NCBI RefSeq assembly: GCF_035486915.1
Contig: NZ_DATHMR010000177.1
Location: 1 to 36,392 of the forward strand
Source of the DNA: Dyella_B sp035486915
Lineage (GTDB): Bacteria > Pseudomonadota > Gammaproteobacteria > Xanthomonadales > Rhodanobacteraceae
DNA length: 36,392 nucleotides
Direction of reading: 5' to 3'
Both the position numbers and the translations under genes were made by a program. Under the pieces are notes generated by a model. That model had not been told where the DNA came from and searched no databases. It saw nothing but the letters and a program-made list of their open reading frames with translations. Below, piece after piece: positions 15,593 through 24,242 of the stretch (its first letter is position 1; each line of letters starts with the position of its first letter).

Positions 15593-17269
15593 TTGGCCGC
15601 CCAATCGTTTGTGTTGTTCCCCTCATCACGCCTTTCCATCGCCACCGTTTGTGCGTTCGGGTTGCTCACCTTTGTGACGTGCAGCGCGGCAGATAACTCG
15701 GCATTTCACGGTGCGCCTGCCAACGCATCGTCAGTGACCAATCCCTACACCGGTCAGGCATCGGCCGTTGACGCAGGGAGTGCGTTGTATGCGGCGCATT
15801 GCGCAAGTTGCCACGGTGTCAGCGGACAGGGTTCGGGCAATATTCCATCGCTATCGCACGGCGACGCCCAGCATGCTACCGAGGGTGCATTGTTCTGGTT
15901 CATCACGAAAGGTGACGTTGCCAACGGCATGCCGTCGTGGGCAGCGCTACCCGAACAGCAACGCTGGCAGATCGTTTCGTATCTGAAGGCGTTGCCAACC
16001 GCAAAGCCTGCGCAAGTCGCACAGAGTCCGGCTGTAACATCGCCGATTACAACGCCGCCTCCGCAAGCGCCGTTTACCGACTTCCGATACGAAGAGCCCG
16101 GCAAATCGCGCAAGATCACGCTCGCCGATCTACCTGCACCTTATGCCACCAGTTCCGCAGGCAATGCGCCGACATTGGTGGCGCGACCCGACGGCGCGCT
16201 GCCCAAAGCTCCGCCGGGATTCAAAGTGAATCTTTATGCGGACGGGTTCGACACGCCGCGCGTGATTCGCGTTGCACCGAACGGCGATATCTTTCTTGCT
16301 GAAAGCGGCAACGGGCAAATTCGCGTCTTTCGCGGCATGACGGCAGATGGCAAACCGAAACAGACGACGGTGTTTGCCAAGCATCTGGATCACCCTTATG
16401 GCATCGCGTTCTATCCGCTGGGCCCGAATCCGCAATGGGTTTACATCGGTGATACGAATGCTGTCGTGCGCTTCCCGTATCACAGCGGCGATTTGCAGGC
16501 GCGCGGACCAGCGCAACACATCGTCGATCTTCCACATGGGCCCGGACATTGGACGCGCGATGTTGCGTTCTCGCTGGACAACAAAACCATGTATGTTGCG
16601 GTCGGCTCGGGTTCGAATGTGGATGATCCGGACACCACGCCAGCTGAAAAAGATCGCGCCAATATTCTTGCCTTCAACCCGGATGGCTCGAATATGCGTA
16701 TCTATGCATCGGGTATTCGCAACCCGTCTGGCATCGCGATCGATCCAAAGAGCGGCCAGCTGTGGACGACGGTGAACGAGCGCGACGGTTTGGGTGACAA
16801 CCTGGTGCCCGACTACATCACGTCGGTGCGCGAAGGTGGCTTTTACGGCTGGCCGTGGTGGTACATGGGCGGTCATCAGGATCCGCGGCATGAAGGCAAG
16901 CATCCGGAATTGAAGGACAAGGTCATCACGCCGGATGTGATTCTGCAGCCGCATAACGCTTCGCTGCAGATTACGTTCTATGAAGCCGATCGATTCCCAA
17001 GCGACTATCGCGGCGACCTGTTTGCGGCCGAGCACGGTTCATGGAACAAGGCAACGCGTGTGGGCTATGAAGTCATTCGCGTGCCACGTCATCACACTGG
17101 CAAGGCAGGTGGTGAATACGAAGACTTCCTTACCGGCTTCGTGCTACCCGACGGACGCGTGTGGGGCCGGCCCGTCAGCGTGACGGCTGCGCCGGATGGT
17201 TCGCTGCTGGTGACCGATGATGGATCCAATTCCATCTGGCGCGTGGATTACGTCGGCAACGGTCATTAG
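15593..17269 (+). CDS. Periplasmic cytochrome c-sorbosone/glucose dehydrogenase fusion
   Basis: A 558-residue exported protein. A signal peptide occupies about 1-32. A class I cytochrome c follows, with heme-binding CASCH at 70-74 and the likely sixth ligand Met113 in NGMPSWA. From about 190 comes a six-bladed propeller of the PQQ-dependent soluble sugar/sorbosone dehydrogenase type (PPGFKVNLYADGFDTPRVIR, GIAFYPL, RDVAFSLDNKTMYVAVGSGSN, YASGIRNPSGIAIDP, GFYGWPWWYMG, AAEHGSWNK). It likely oxidises a sugar or aldehyde and passes electrons through the attached heme. Start is a TTG with GGAG seven bases upstream. Substrate and cofactor are inferred from family. Confidence 0.9.
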   Translation: MAAQSFVLFPSSRLSIATVCAFGLLTFVTCSAADNSAFHGAPANASSVTNPYTGQASAVDAGSALYAAHCASCHGVSGQGSGNIPSLSHGDAQHATEGALFWFITKGDVANGMPSWAALPEQQRWQIVSYLKALPTAKPAQVAQSPAVTSPITTPPPQAPFTDFRYEEPGKSRKITLADLPAPYATSSAGNAPTLVARPDGALPKAPPGFKVNLYADGFDTPRVIRVAPNGDIFLAESGNGQIRVFRGMTADGKPKQTTVFAKHLDHPYGIAFYPLGPNPQWVYIGDTNAVVRFPYHSGDLQARGPAQHIVDLPHGPGHWTRDVAFSLDNKTMYVAVGSGSNVDDPDTTPAEKDRANILAFNPDGSNMRIYASGIRNPSGIAIDPKSGQLWTTVNERDGLGDNLVPDYITSVREGGFYGWPWWYMGGHQDPRHEGKHPELKDKVITPDVILQPHNASLQITFYEADRFPSDYRGDLFAAEHGSWNKATRVGYEVIRVPRHHTGKAGGEYEDFLTGFVLPDGRVWGRPVSVTAAPDGSLLVTDDGSNSIWRVDYVGNGH

Positions 17270-17284
17270 TGATCTTTCGTTTGC

Positions 17285-17307
17285 CCCTCTCCCCTTAGGG
17301 GAGAGGG
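17285..17307. terminator. Hairpin of the CCCTCTCCCC/GGGGAGAGGG repeat type
   Basis: CCCTCTCCCC (17285-17294) and GGGGAGAGGG (17298-17307) pair perfectly around a 3-base loop, 16 bases after the dehydrogenase stop and between convergent genes. No T-run follows. Repeats of this kind are common intergenic elements in GC-rich proteobacteria and may stop transcription or protect 3' ends. Confidence 0.5.
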
Positions 17308-17361
17308 AGGCAATGTCGCATTGTCGCAAGTCGTGGACAGCTCAATAAGGTTGCGTTGCGA

Positions 17362-18738
17362 TCAAATCGGCTGCAGATCGCCCACTAGCGTCGGTAGCAA
17401 TTCGGAGACGGTCGGGTGAATTGGCACGGCCCACTTCAATGTCTCGTAAGGCTGATCGGCATTCATCAGATCGAGGACGCCATGGATAGCTTCGTCTGCG
17501 CTGATGCCGAGAATGGCGGCGCCGAGCATGCGATGCGTTTCGGCGTCGGCAACGATTTTCATAAAGCCTTTCGTTTCGCCGCGTTCGACGGCGCGGCCGA
17601 CGCGCGTCATCGGGCGCTTGGAAATCAGCAACCGCTTGCCGCTTGCGCGTGCCTGGGTTTCGGTTAGCCCGACGCGACCCAACGGCGGGTCGATAAAAAG
17701 CGCATAACCCACAATCCGCGAGGAAACGCGGCGGTTGTCTTTGTCGAGCAGATTGGCGGCGATGATTTCGTAGTCGTTGTAGGCCGTGTGAGTGAAGGCG
17801 CCGCGACCGTTGCAATCACCCATCGCCCAGATACCGGACACGTTGGTGGCGAGTGTATCGTCGACAACGATGTTACCGCGCTTGTCTGTGTGAACGCCGG
17901 CTTTGTCCAGCCCGAGATCGTCGGTGTTAGGTCGTCGTCCGACCGCCAGCAATACATGACTGGCGATGATTTCCGGTGCACCCGACGTGCAGTCCACTTT
18001 GACGGCAGCACCGTCCGGATGCTTGGCAAACGCGATGCATTCTGCGTCGGTACGCACGTGGATGCCTTCTAGTTCCAATATTTCGCGAATCGCCAGCGAT
18101 ACGTCTTCGTCCTCGCGTGCAATCAATCGCGACTGCTTTTCGACAACGGTGACTTCGACACCGAAGCGGCGAAACACCTGCGCAAATTCCAGTCCGATAT
18201 AGCTACCGCCGATCACGACCAGATGGCGGGGAAGGGTGTCCAGTTGCAGGATCGACGTGTTGGTCAGATAGGTGATGTCGTTGACGCCCGGCATATCAGG
18301 CACCACCGCGCGGCCGCCAACGTTGAGAAAGATACGCGGCGCGGAAATGGTTTCATCGTTCACGCGCAGCGTATCGGGGCTTTCGAAGTGGGCGTGACCG
18401 CGCAACACGGTGAGGCCGGCCATGCCGCCCAACCAGCGCTCGATATTGCCGCGCGAGTCCTCCGTCACCTTGTGCGCACGCGCCATGGCGCGCGGAAAAT
18501 CGATGGTCACCCCAGCGGGAACGTTCACGCCGTACTCGCTGGCACGTTGGACCTGATGTGCAACCCGTGCGCTGGCGACCAAGGTCTTCGTCGGCATGCA
18601 GCCGGTATTGACGCAGGTACCGCCAAACCAGTGGCGTTCGACGATCGCCACCTTCATGCCGGCACCGGTGAGGCGCCCGGCGAGCGAGGGGCCAGCCTGT
18701 CCTGCACCGACAACGATGGCATCGAAGCTACGGTTCAT
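17362..18738 (-). CDS. Class I flavin disulfide reductase (dihydrolipoamide dehydrogenase/mercuric reductase-like)
   Basis: A 458-residue FAD enzyme. It has an N-terminal FAD site (VVGAGQAGPSLA), the redox-active disulfide GGTCVNTGC (Cys42, Cys47), a central NAD(P) site (VVIGGSYIGLEFAQVFRRFG), the second FAD contact (GIWAMGDCNG) and a C-terminal dimer domain with HPTVSE, which supplies the catalytic His-Glu pair. It lacks the mercury-binding N- and C-terminal cysteines, so it is not a true MerA; the physiological disulfide is unknown. ATG at 18738 is preferred because GGAGG lies six bases before it, whereas it abuts the ATG at 18744. Confidence 0.92.
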   Translation of the reverse strand: MNRSFDAIVVGAGQAGPSLAGRLTGAGMKVAIVERHWFGGTCVNTGCMPTKTLVASARVAHQVQRASEYGVNVPAGVTIDFPRAMARAHKVTEDSRGNIERWLGGMAGLTVLRGHAHFESPDTLRVNDETISAPRIFLNVGGRAVVPDMPGVNDITYLTNTSILQLDTLPRHLVVIGGSYIGLEFAQVFRRFGVEVTVVEKQSRLIAREDEDVSLAIREILELEGIHVRTDAECIAFAKHPDGAAVKVDCTSGAPEIIASHVLLAVGRRPNTDDLGLDKAGVHTDKRGNIVVDDTLATNVSGIWAMGDCNGRGAFTHTAYNDYEIIAANLLDKDNRRVSSRIVGYALFIDPPLGRVGLTETQARASGKRLLISKRPMTRVGRAVERGETKGFMKIVADAETHRMLGAAILGISADEAIHGVLDLMNADQPYETLKWAVPIHPTVSELLPTLVGDLQPI

Positions 18739-18785
18739 GGGCATCCTCCGTCGAGCAGGAGATTCAGCGCAAAAGGCGTCGTCGA

Positions 18786-19247
18786 CTATGTCAGATCGAG
18801 TGTCATGAAAACGCTATGCGGATCGGCCACGTAATCGCCGAACGGTGGGCATTCGATAAAGCCGTGGCGTTGATAGAACGTACGCGCCGGAATGAAGTAG
18901 TCCCATGAGCCGGTTTCGAGACTCAGGCGCGTCATGCCACTTTTTCGTGCGCTTTCAATGATGTGACGCAGCATCGCGCTGCCCGCCCCGCGCCGGCGTG
19001 TGGATTGCGAGGTGTGCATCGACTTCACTTCGCCCTCATCGGGCGAGAGCTGTTTCAGTGCGCCGACGCCGAGCAGTTCGTCGTCATCCCAGATCGCCCA
19101 GAAATGGACATCGGGCGATTGCAAACCAGTGAGGTCCAGCGCATGCGCGCTGCCGGGTGCGGTTTCCGCGCGAGCGCTTGTCACATGGGTGTCAAGCAAC
19201 GCGACGATACGCAGATCGCTGAAGTCGCCGGGGACAATACGCATCAT
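18786..19247 (-). CDS. GNAT-family N-acetyltransferase
   Basis: A roughly 153-residue acetyltransferase. The acetyl-CoA site is STRRRGAGSAMLRHIIE, preceded by the strand GEVKSMHTS, and the C-terminal YQRHGFIECPPFGDY closes the fold. It resembles the YafP/ElaA-type stand-alone GNATs acting on small molecules or proteins; the substrate is unknown. The start could be ATG 19247, ATG 19244 or GTG 19259; 19247 is chosen because GAGG lies upstream at about 11 bases, while it would overlap the GTG. The gene is 47 bases upstream of the flavin reductase on the same strand and probably co-transcribed with it. Confidence 0.88.
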   Translation of the reverse strand: MMRIVPGDFSDLRIVALLDTHVTSARAETAPGSAHALDLTGLQSPDVHFWAIWDDDELLGVGALKQLSPDEGEVKSMHTSQSTRRRGAGSAMLRHIIESARKSGMTRLSLETGSWDYFIPARTFYQRHGFIECPPFGDYVADPHSVFMTLDLT

Positions 19248-19474
19248 CTTTACACGCACCTCGTTCGTTACTCTGTAACCAGTCTACGGCGCCCGCAAGA
19301 TGGCGCCAATGCTTGCTGGAAACGTTTTCTCTTGCGACGAGGGTAGCGCGGCATTGTCTTTTCGTAACGGCGTCCATGGCGCTGGCGTTACGAATGCCTA
19401 ACGATCACTAGCGCACATTGAATGTCCGGGCAGAAGTGGTCCTGCCGCGGTTAACCCTAGCGTGGAGGCCCAGT

Positions 19475-19708
19475 ATGAATGCACCAGGCGCACCCCATTC
19501 TCCATGGCAGTTCAGCGTGTTATCTGACTACATCGCTCGCATCGTTCGCCCGCGTGGGAAATTATCGATGCAGCACGGGCCGGTCAGAATGACGCGTCGA
19601 CAGGAACTGCTGGCTGCGCAGGAACAGAAGCGGCGTGAGCAACGCGCACATGTGCTAGAGCTTTTGCGCGAGGTCAAGGAAAAGCATCAACACGTTTCGC
19701 ATGTGTGA
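19475..19708 (+). CDS. Small charged coiled-coil protein, unknown
   Basis: A 77-residue protein. After a Pro/Ser-rich start (NAPGAPHSPWQF) comes a long, highly charged helix (RRQELLAAQEQKRREQRAHVLELLREVKE) likely to form a coiled coil. The ATG at 19475 has GGAGG six bases upstream, which strongly supports translation. No family recognised; such proteins are often DNA- or envelope-associated accessory factors, but nothing here proves that. Confidence 0.65.
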   Translation: MNAPGAPHSPWQFSVLSDYIARIVRPRGKLSMQHGPVRMTRRQELLAAQEQKRREQRAHVLELLREVKEKHQHVSHV

Positions 19709-19821
19709 GCGACTGCGCAGCGTTTCGGCGATCGCTTCGATCTGAATAACCCATTTGTTTCAGACAGCGGCCATTCCATTGCGAGTGGCCGTTGTCCGTA
19801 TGTGCGCATGAGCATTTCTGC

Positions 19822-19849
19822 CGTCATTCCCGCGAAAGCGGGAATGACG
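19822..19849. repeat. REP-like palindrome
   Basis: CGTCATTCCCGC (19822-19833), GAAA, GCGGGAATGACG (19838-19849): a perfect 12-base stem with a GNRA-type loop. This is a widespread intergenic repeat type in proteobacteria. It lies between the convergent small coiled-coil gene and the GGDEF-EAL gene and could block read-through. Confidence 0.7.
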
Positions 19850-19933
19850 AGCAAAAAATGCGAGGGGCCTGGCAGCTTTTAGCTAGGCTCCAGGGTCTAT
19901 CTCACAGCATTGATGGGCTGTGGAAAACGAGAA

Positions 19934-22879
19934 CTATTCGTTCGTCGTTTGAGGACCGACCCAATGCTGCAGCGGCATCGGATGGCCGAGCAAATAACCC
20001 TGTCCCATTTCGCAACCCATGCTCAACAGCGCGTGGCGTTGCGCCTGGGTTTCAATCCCTTCCGCAATCACCTGGATATTGAGCGCGTGTGCCAGTGCAA
20101 GGATCGCGGCAACCACCGTGGTGCTGTTGCTGCTGCCGGGTTTGTCCAGCTCCTGCACGAAAGCACGATCGATCTTCAGCATGCGCAAGGGGAGTGAGTG
20201 CAGATAACTCAGCGAGGAATAACCCGTACCAAAGTCATCCAGCGCGGCGCCGACGCCCGCGCTTCGCAAACGTTCCAGCGTGGCGCGTACGCTCTCCGGG
20301 TTGTCCAGCAATGCGCCTTCAGTTACTTCTGTAATAAGCCGCGAAGGATCGAGACCCGCGCGTTCAAGCATCTTCAGAACGCGGACATCGAAATCGATGT
20401 GACGCAGATGCAGGGCAGAGACGTTGAAGGTAATAAACGGATCGCGTGGAGCTATTTGCGCAAGCAGGCGGCAACCCAGTTCGAACAGACGCCAATCGAT
20501 GGTTTCGATGAGGCCGCTGTCCTGGGCAATCTTTACGAAATCGTGCGGTTTCAGAAGTCCGCGCTGCGGGTGGTTCCAGCGAATCAAGGCTTCGTAACCC
20601 ATCACTTTGCCGTCATTGAGCCGACAGATGGGCTGGAAATACGGTTCGAACTCGTTCTGCCGCAACGCCTTGCGAAGTTCGCTTTCCATGGCGAGCACGT
20701 CCACCATGTCCTTGGCCAAGGCTTCGTCGAACACCACAAAACGTTTGCGGCCCAATTGTTTGGCTTGATAGAGCGCAAGGTCCGCATCCCGGATCAATTC
20801 GTCTGCGTCGAGATAGGTTGCATCGCCGCATGCGATGCCCACGCTTACGGAGGGCTCCAGTTCCTTGCCGGCAATGCGCAGCGGTATCGCCACGGCCTGC
20901 AGCACGCGATCGGCGATCGCCGTGGCCGTGGCGGTCACTTCGATGTCTTCGAGCAGAATGGCGAATTCGTCGCCGGATAGTCGCGCGACCATATCCGGCT
21001 CGCGCACGTGAGTCATCAGACGCATGGCGATGGCTTTGAGAAATTCATCGCCGGCAAGATGCCCGAGGCTGTCGTTGATGACCTTGAAGCGGTCGATGTC
21101 CAGATACAGGAGCGCGCAGCGGCGATTGCGTTCGTGTTGAATCCGATTGAGGATGCTGTCGAGGCGCTCGCGCAGACAGCCGCGATTGGGCAAACCCGTC
21201 AGCGGGTCGTGCATCACTTGATGATGCAACTGCTGTTGCATCTGCTCGCGGCGTGCGATTTCAGCACGCAGTTCGCGTGTGCGTTCTTCGACACGGTGTT
21301 CCAGTCGCACGTTCGCCTGATGCAGCGCAGCTGCCGAGCGTCGGCGATAAATACTGTTGGCAATCTGCAACGCAACGAAACTCAGTAGCTCCTGATCGGA
21401 AACGCTGTAGCGAGCATCTTTGTCATAGGTTTGAACGACAACCAGGCCGATTACATCGTCGTCCACTTTGAGAGGAACGCCCAGCCAGCTGGTGGAAGGT
21501 TGGCCGATGTGGTGTGGCACAACCTCTCCCGTTTGGGCAAGCGTAATAATGTCCTCGCTCGTACCCGACCATGCCTGGCCGCGTCGCATGACATATTCGC
21601 TGAGGCCGCGACCGACCGGCCGCGTGTGTCTGCGATGTTCGCCGGCGTCGATGTAGTAGGGGAATTCCAGATTCGCGTGGTCATCGCTTAGTAGCGCGAT
21701 GAAAAAGTTTCGCGCGTCCAGCAAGCCGCCCACGACATCGTGGACGCGCTCATAGAACGATTTCTCGTCGATATCCGCGGTCGCCAGCTGTGCGACCTTG
21801 AACAAGGCTTCCTGCAATCGTTCGGCGCGAAGGCGCTCGCGTACCTCTTGGCGCAATCCCAGGTTTACCCGGTCGAGCTCTTCGGTGCGTTGCCGTACGC
21901 GGCGTTCCAGCTCGTCCTTGCTCTCCTTGCGTTCCAGTGCGGTAAGAATGTGGTTGCCGACAAATTCAAGTAGTGAAAGATCGTCGCGCGTATACAGTTT
22001 GTGGTTGCCGTAACTCTGCACGACCAACGCGCCGTGCACGACGCCGTGATGCAGCATCGGCACGCCCAGCCAATCTTCGCTGTCAGGACCGGAAATTCTA
22101 AGTGGACCGTATTGGATCTGTTCGAGCAGCTGTTCATTGCTGCCCATCAATGGCATACCGCGTGTCAGCAGATACCAGGTCAGGGTATTTCTGCGTTCTT
22201 CCAGACGCATCTCATGCGTGGTATCTGGTTGATCTTCGTCATTGATGTCGGCGTAGTAGAGAAAGCGAAGTGTTTCACGCTCGGGGTAATAACGGACGAT
22301 GAAGAAGTTTTCGGCGTACATCAATCCGCCGACGATGCGATGGATTTCGCATAGCATGTCCGGCATGTCCAGACTCGAGCCGGCCAGATCGGAAATGGCA
22401 AAGAGGGCGCGTTGCAGGTTTTCCGAATGTTCCAGCTGGCTGTGCGAGGCGTAAAGCTTGGCCAGTTTCAATGCATGACCTAGTTGACGTGCCGCCAGCT
22501 GCAAGAAAGCGTCCAGATTGGTCAGGATCGCTCGTGCGGACGTGTCCGCCGTGACGCTGATAACAAGCACCACTTGCTCTTGCACCAAAAGCGACATGGC
22601 CAGCTTTTGACCATCCGCGGATGCGAGCTTACCGTCCGTTGCGGCAAGCGCCGCTTTGGATAGGCTTAGGATGGCCGGATCTTCCGGGAGTCGATCGGTT
22701 CGACCGCGCGGGTTGAGCCAGAAAACCTGGGCCCGCGTGCACCCGTATTGGGCTTCGAGCAGTATTTCGATGAGCGCGCTGGCTTCTTCCGGCGTGGTCG
22801 CCTCGATAAGGCGCCCAAGCCACTCCACGTCATGGGAGCCGCTTTGGGTTTGCACGGGAAGGGGAAGTATTCGGCTCAT
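19934..22879 (-). CDS. GAF-GAF-GGDEF-EAL cyclic-di-GMP turnover protein
   Basis: A 981-residue soluble sensor-enzyme. A weak GAF-like region spans about 15-140, GAF domains about 150-315 and 350-512, each followed by a coiled coil (315-350, 515-555). The cyclase domain (555-715) has SGDEF (635-639), an accepted active variant, and an inhibition site RxxD (R626-D629). The phosphodiesterase domain (725-965) keeps EAL (763-765), Asn819, Glu851/854, DDFGTGYSSL (881-890), Lys902 and AEGIET, so both activities look intact and a switch between them by the GAF ligands is likely. No membrane segment. It is a single-gene unit; start 22879 has a modest AGG upstream. Confidence 0.95.
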   Translation of the reverse strand: MSRILPLPVQTQSGSHDVEWLGRLIEATTPEEASALIEILLEAQYGCTRAQVFWLNPRGRTDRLPEDPAILSLSKAALAATDGKLASADGQKLAMSLLVQEQVVLVISVTADTSARAILTNLDAFLQLAARQLGHALKLAKLYASHSQLEHSENLQRALFAISDLAGSSLDMPDMLCEIHRIVGGLMYAENFFIVRYYPERETLRFLYYADINDEDQPDTTHEMRLEERRNTLTWYLLTRGMPLMGSNEQLLEQIQYGPLRISGPDSEDWLGVPMLHHGVVHGALVVQSYGNHKLYTRDDLSLLEFVGNHILTALERKESKDELERRVRQRTEELDRVNLGLRQEVRERLRAERLQEALFKVAQLATADIDEKSFYERVHDVVGGLLDARNFFIALLSDDHANLEFPYYIDAGEHRRHTRPVGRGLSEYVMRRGQAWSGTSEDIITLAQTGEVVPHHIGQPSTSWLGVPLKVDDDVIGLVVVQTYDKDARYSVSDQELLSFVALQIANSIYRRRSAAALHQANVRLEHRVEERTRELRAEIARREQMQQQLHHQVMHDPLTGLPNRGCLRERLDSILNRIQHERNRRCALLYLDIDRFKVINDSLGHLAGDEFLKAIAMRLMTHVREPDMVARLSGDEFAILLEDIEVTATATAIADRVLQAVAIPLRIAGKELEPSVSVGIACGDATYLDADELIRDADLALYQAKQLGRKRFVVFDEALAKDMVDVLAMESELRKALRQNEFEPYFQPICRLNDGKVMGYEALIRWNHPQRGLLKPHDFVKIAQDSGLIETIDWRLFELGCRLLAQIAPRDPFITFNVSALHLRHIDFDVRVLKMLERAGLDPSRLITEVTEGALLDNPESVRATLERLRSAGVGAALDDFGTGYSSLSYLHSLPLRMLKIDRAFVQELDKPGSSNSTTVVAAILALAHALNIQVIAEGIETQAQRHALLSMGCEMGQGYLLGHPMPLQHWVGPQTTNE

Positions 22880-23114
22880 GCGGACCTATGCAGCCTGCTG
22901 ACTCCTATCACCGGTTAATGGTTGTGTACGGTATGTGAAATTCAAAAATTCAGAGCTATGTTCGCTGGCCATCCAAAAACGTCCCGGCCCCATGGAACGC
23001 CACTTGGCATAAACAGGCAACCCCAAATGCGAAGCAAAATTCGTGCCTTGACGTGACTTTTTGCAGCGTAGCACGCCTGAATACGGGTGCATTTTTTTAC
23101 GTCTTCACCGTTTC

Positions 23115-23143
23115 TTGACCACCCCCACACATGGTGCTTTTAT
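23115..23143 (+). promoter_or_regulatory. Promoter candidate for the lipoprotein gene
   Basis: TTGACC (23115-23120) and TTTTAT (23138-23143), 17 bases apart. Transcription from about 23150 would give a leader of about 120 bases containing the palindrome. Confidence 0.4.
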
Positions 23144-23200
23144 CGGGAGCGGAAGCCTGAGTTTGCGACGTGACTTAAGGCACGCGCTCCATTTGTTTAG

Positions 23201-23250
23201 TCCTGAAAACATGCCTAGGCATGTTTTCAGTGTTGTTCCGTTTTTCAGGA
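23201..23250 (+). promoter_or_regulatory. 28-base palindrome with a competing pairing in the lipoprotein leader
   Basis: A perfect 28-base palindrome (23203-23230; arm CTGAAAACATGCC, centre TA) lies 39 bases before the lipoprotein ATG. The left arm, TCCTGAAAA (23201-23209), can also pair with TTTTCAGGA at 23242-23250, so two mutually exclusive hairpins are possible. It could be an RNA switch, a cruciform or an operator for a dimeric regulator. Confidence 0.55.
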
Positions 23251-23269
23251 CGTACTTAGGAGAAGGGCA

Positions 23270-23680
23270 ATGGCGAGGGGTTTTGCAGCAGCACTAGCAA
23301 TGCTTGTTTTGGCAGGTTGCGCAACAACGGGGGGCAGTTCCAGTACGTCGGCGATCGAATCATTCAAGCCAGGTGTGACGACTGTCGCCGAAGCCGAAGC
23401 TGCATTGGGTCAACCGTTTCAAGCAACAAAACTGCCCGACGGCACGCAGCAATTGCAGTATGTGACCAAGGTCAACAGTTTGGCACAGGACAGCACGCCG
23501 ACGACAGGCTCGTCGATTCCCAAGCATCAGCAGACCACGGTGTCGACGATGCTGAGCTTCGACCAGAATGGTCACTTTGTTCGTGCCTGGTCGAATTCGA
23601 AGGCAAGTAGCAGCAATAATGGTCCGACCGAGCTTGGCCATCTGAACCAGGGCGACCTCAACAGGGGCACTGGCGGTTAA
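23270..23680 (+). CDS. Small lipoprotein with a BamE/SmpA-like fold
   Basis: A 136-residue protein with a lipoprotein signal peptide ending in the lipobox LAGC (Cys17). The mature part starts Ser/Thr-rich, then reads IESFKPGVTTVAEAEAALGQPFQATKLPDGTQQLQYV, the pattern of BamE/OmlA-like domains (a helix after KPG-T, then G-P, then a strand). It is therefore an outer- or inner-membrane-anchored periplasmic protein; it is too divergent to call BamE. Start 23270 has AGGAG seven bases upstream. An intrinsic terminator follows the gene. Confidence 0.85.
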   Translation: MARGFAAALAMLVLAGCATTGGSSSTSAIESFKPGVTTVAEAEAALGQPFQATKLPDGTQQLQYVTKVNSLAQDSTPTTGSSIPKHQQTTVSTMLSFDQNGHFVRAWSNSKASSSNNGPTELGHLNQGDLNRGTGG

Positions 23681-23707
23681 CCAGTCTGCCGGGCTTCAAT
23701 CCATGCG

Positions 23708-23733
23708 AAAGCCCGCCAAAGTGCGGGCTTTTT
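23708..23733 (+). terminator. Intrinsic terminator of the lipoprotein gene
   Basis: AAAGCCCGC and GCGGGCTTT pair around a 6-base loop and five Ts end the element. It is 28 bases after the lipoprotein stop, and partly symmetrical, so it may also serve the convergent gene. Confidence 0.85.
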
Positions 23734-23754
23734 CGTTTGCCCAGTGCGGCGCAT

Positions 23755-24177
23755 CTAATCACTCACCACGGTGCCCTGGTGATAAACGATCTTCCAGCCA
23801 TTCGACGTGTGTCGCCATAGCGTGCAGCGGCGTGTGATGCGCTCATCCTGTTTTAGCGTATAGGTAAGCAGGTAAAGGTCCGCAGCGATCTCGCTCACGT
23901 GAAACTCGCTGGTTTCCCAGTGATCGTCGTGCGGATGCTTGTGGCGTTCCTCAAGCGTATCCAGCACGTATTGGCGGCTATAGCGTCGGCCGGATGCGCC
24001 GACTTCCCAGAAATCGGGGTCGCACATCGCATCGAAATCCTGGCGCGTTGAGCCAAATTCGGGACGATGAAAGATCGGCTCGCGCGATGTCAGCGCGTCG
24101 AGTATCGGCTGCAGCTTCGGATCGGTGATCAGTCGAGGTTCCATGTCGGCATGTTCTGCATCGCTCGGGAGAAGCAT
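23755..24177 (-). CDS. NTF2/DUF4440-like protein
   Basis: A 140-residue soluble protein. The pattern fits SnoaL/DUF4440 folds: LQPILDALTSREPIFHR, an ADLYLLTYTLKQ strand, then RRCTLWRHTSNGWKIVYHQGTV, where the W-x-x-x-x-x-GWKIVYHQGT ending is very typical. Members are small-molecule binding or minor enzymes without a fixed function. Start is ATG 24177 or ATG 24144; neither has a good ribosome site. It is downstream of the aldo/keto reductase on the same strand but separated by a stable hairpin. Confidence 0.85.
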   Translation of the reverse strand: MLLPSDAEHADMEPRLITDPKLQPILDALTSREPIFHRPEFGSTRQDFDAMCDPDFWEVGASGRRYSRQYVLDTLEERHKHPHDDHWETSEFHVSEIAADLYLLTYTLKQDERITRRCTLWRHTSNGWKIVYHQGTVVSD

Positions 24178-24197
24178 ACCGTTGTCGCGCTGATCGT

Positions 24198-24227
24198 GTT
24201 GCTACGGGCATGGCGGCCCGTAGCAAC
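24198..24227. terminator. Hairpin after the aldo/keto reductase gene
   Basis: GTTGCTACGGGC (24198-24209) and GCCCGTAGCAAC (24216-24227) form a perfect 12-base stem with a 6-base loop, 16 bases downstream of the reductase stop on the minus strand. No T-run follows. Confidence 0.55.
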
Positions 24228-24242
24228 CGTGATGTCGTTTGA

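Larger units (their letters stand above)
22880..23269. other. Intergenic region with structured leader
   Basis: 390 bases between the divergent GGDEF-EAL gene and lipoprotein gene. It holds a promoter candidate and the palindromic leader listed separately; no other gene is supported. Confidence 0.6.

Noticed and set aside
17362..18738. Mercuric reductase
   Set aside because: Redox Cys pair matches, but the N-terminal metal domain and C-terminal vicinal Cys pair are absent and no mer genes are near.
19822..19849. CRISPR repeat
   Set aside because: A single palindromic copy with no spacer-repeat periodicity; it is a REP-like element.
23270..23680. True BamE assembly protein
   Set aside because: Only the general fold pattern matches; the conserved BamE surface residues are not recognisable and the Ser/Asn-rich tail is unlike it.
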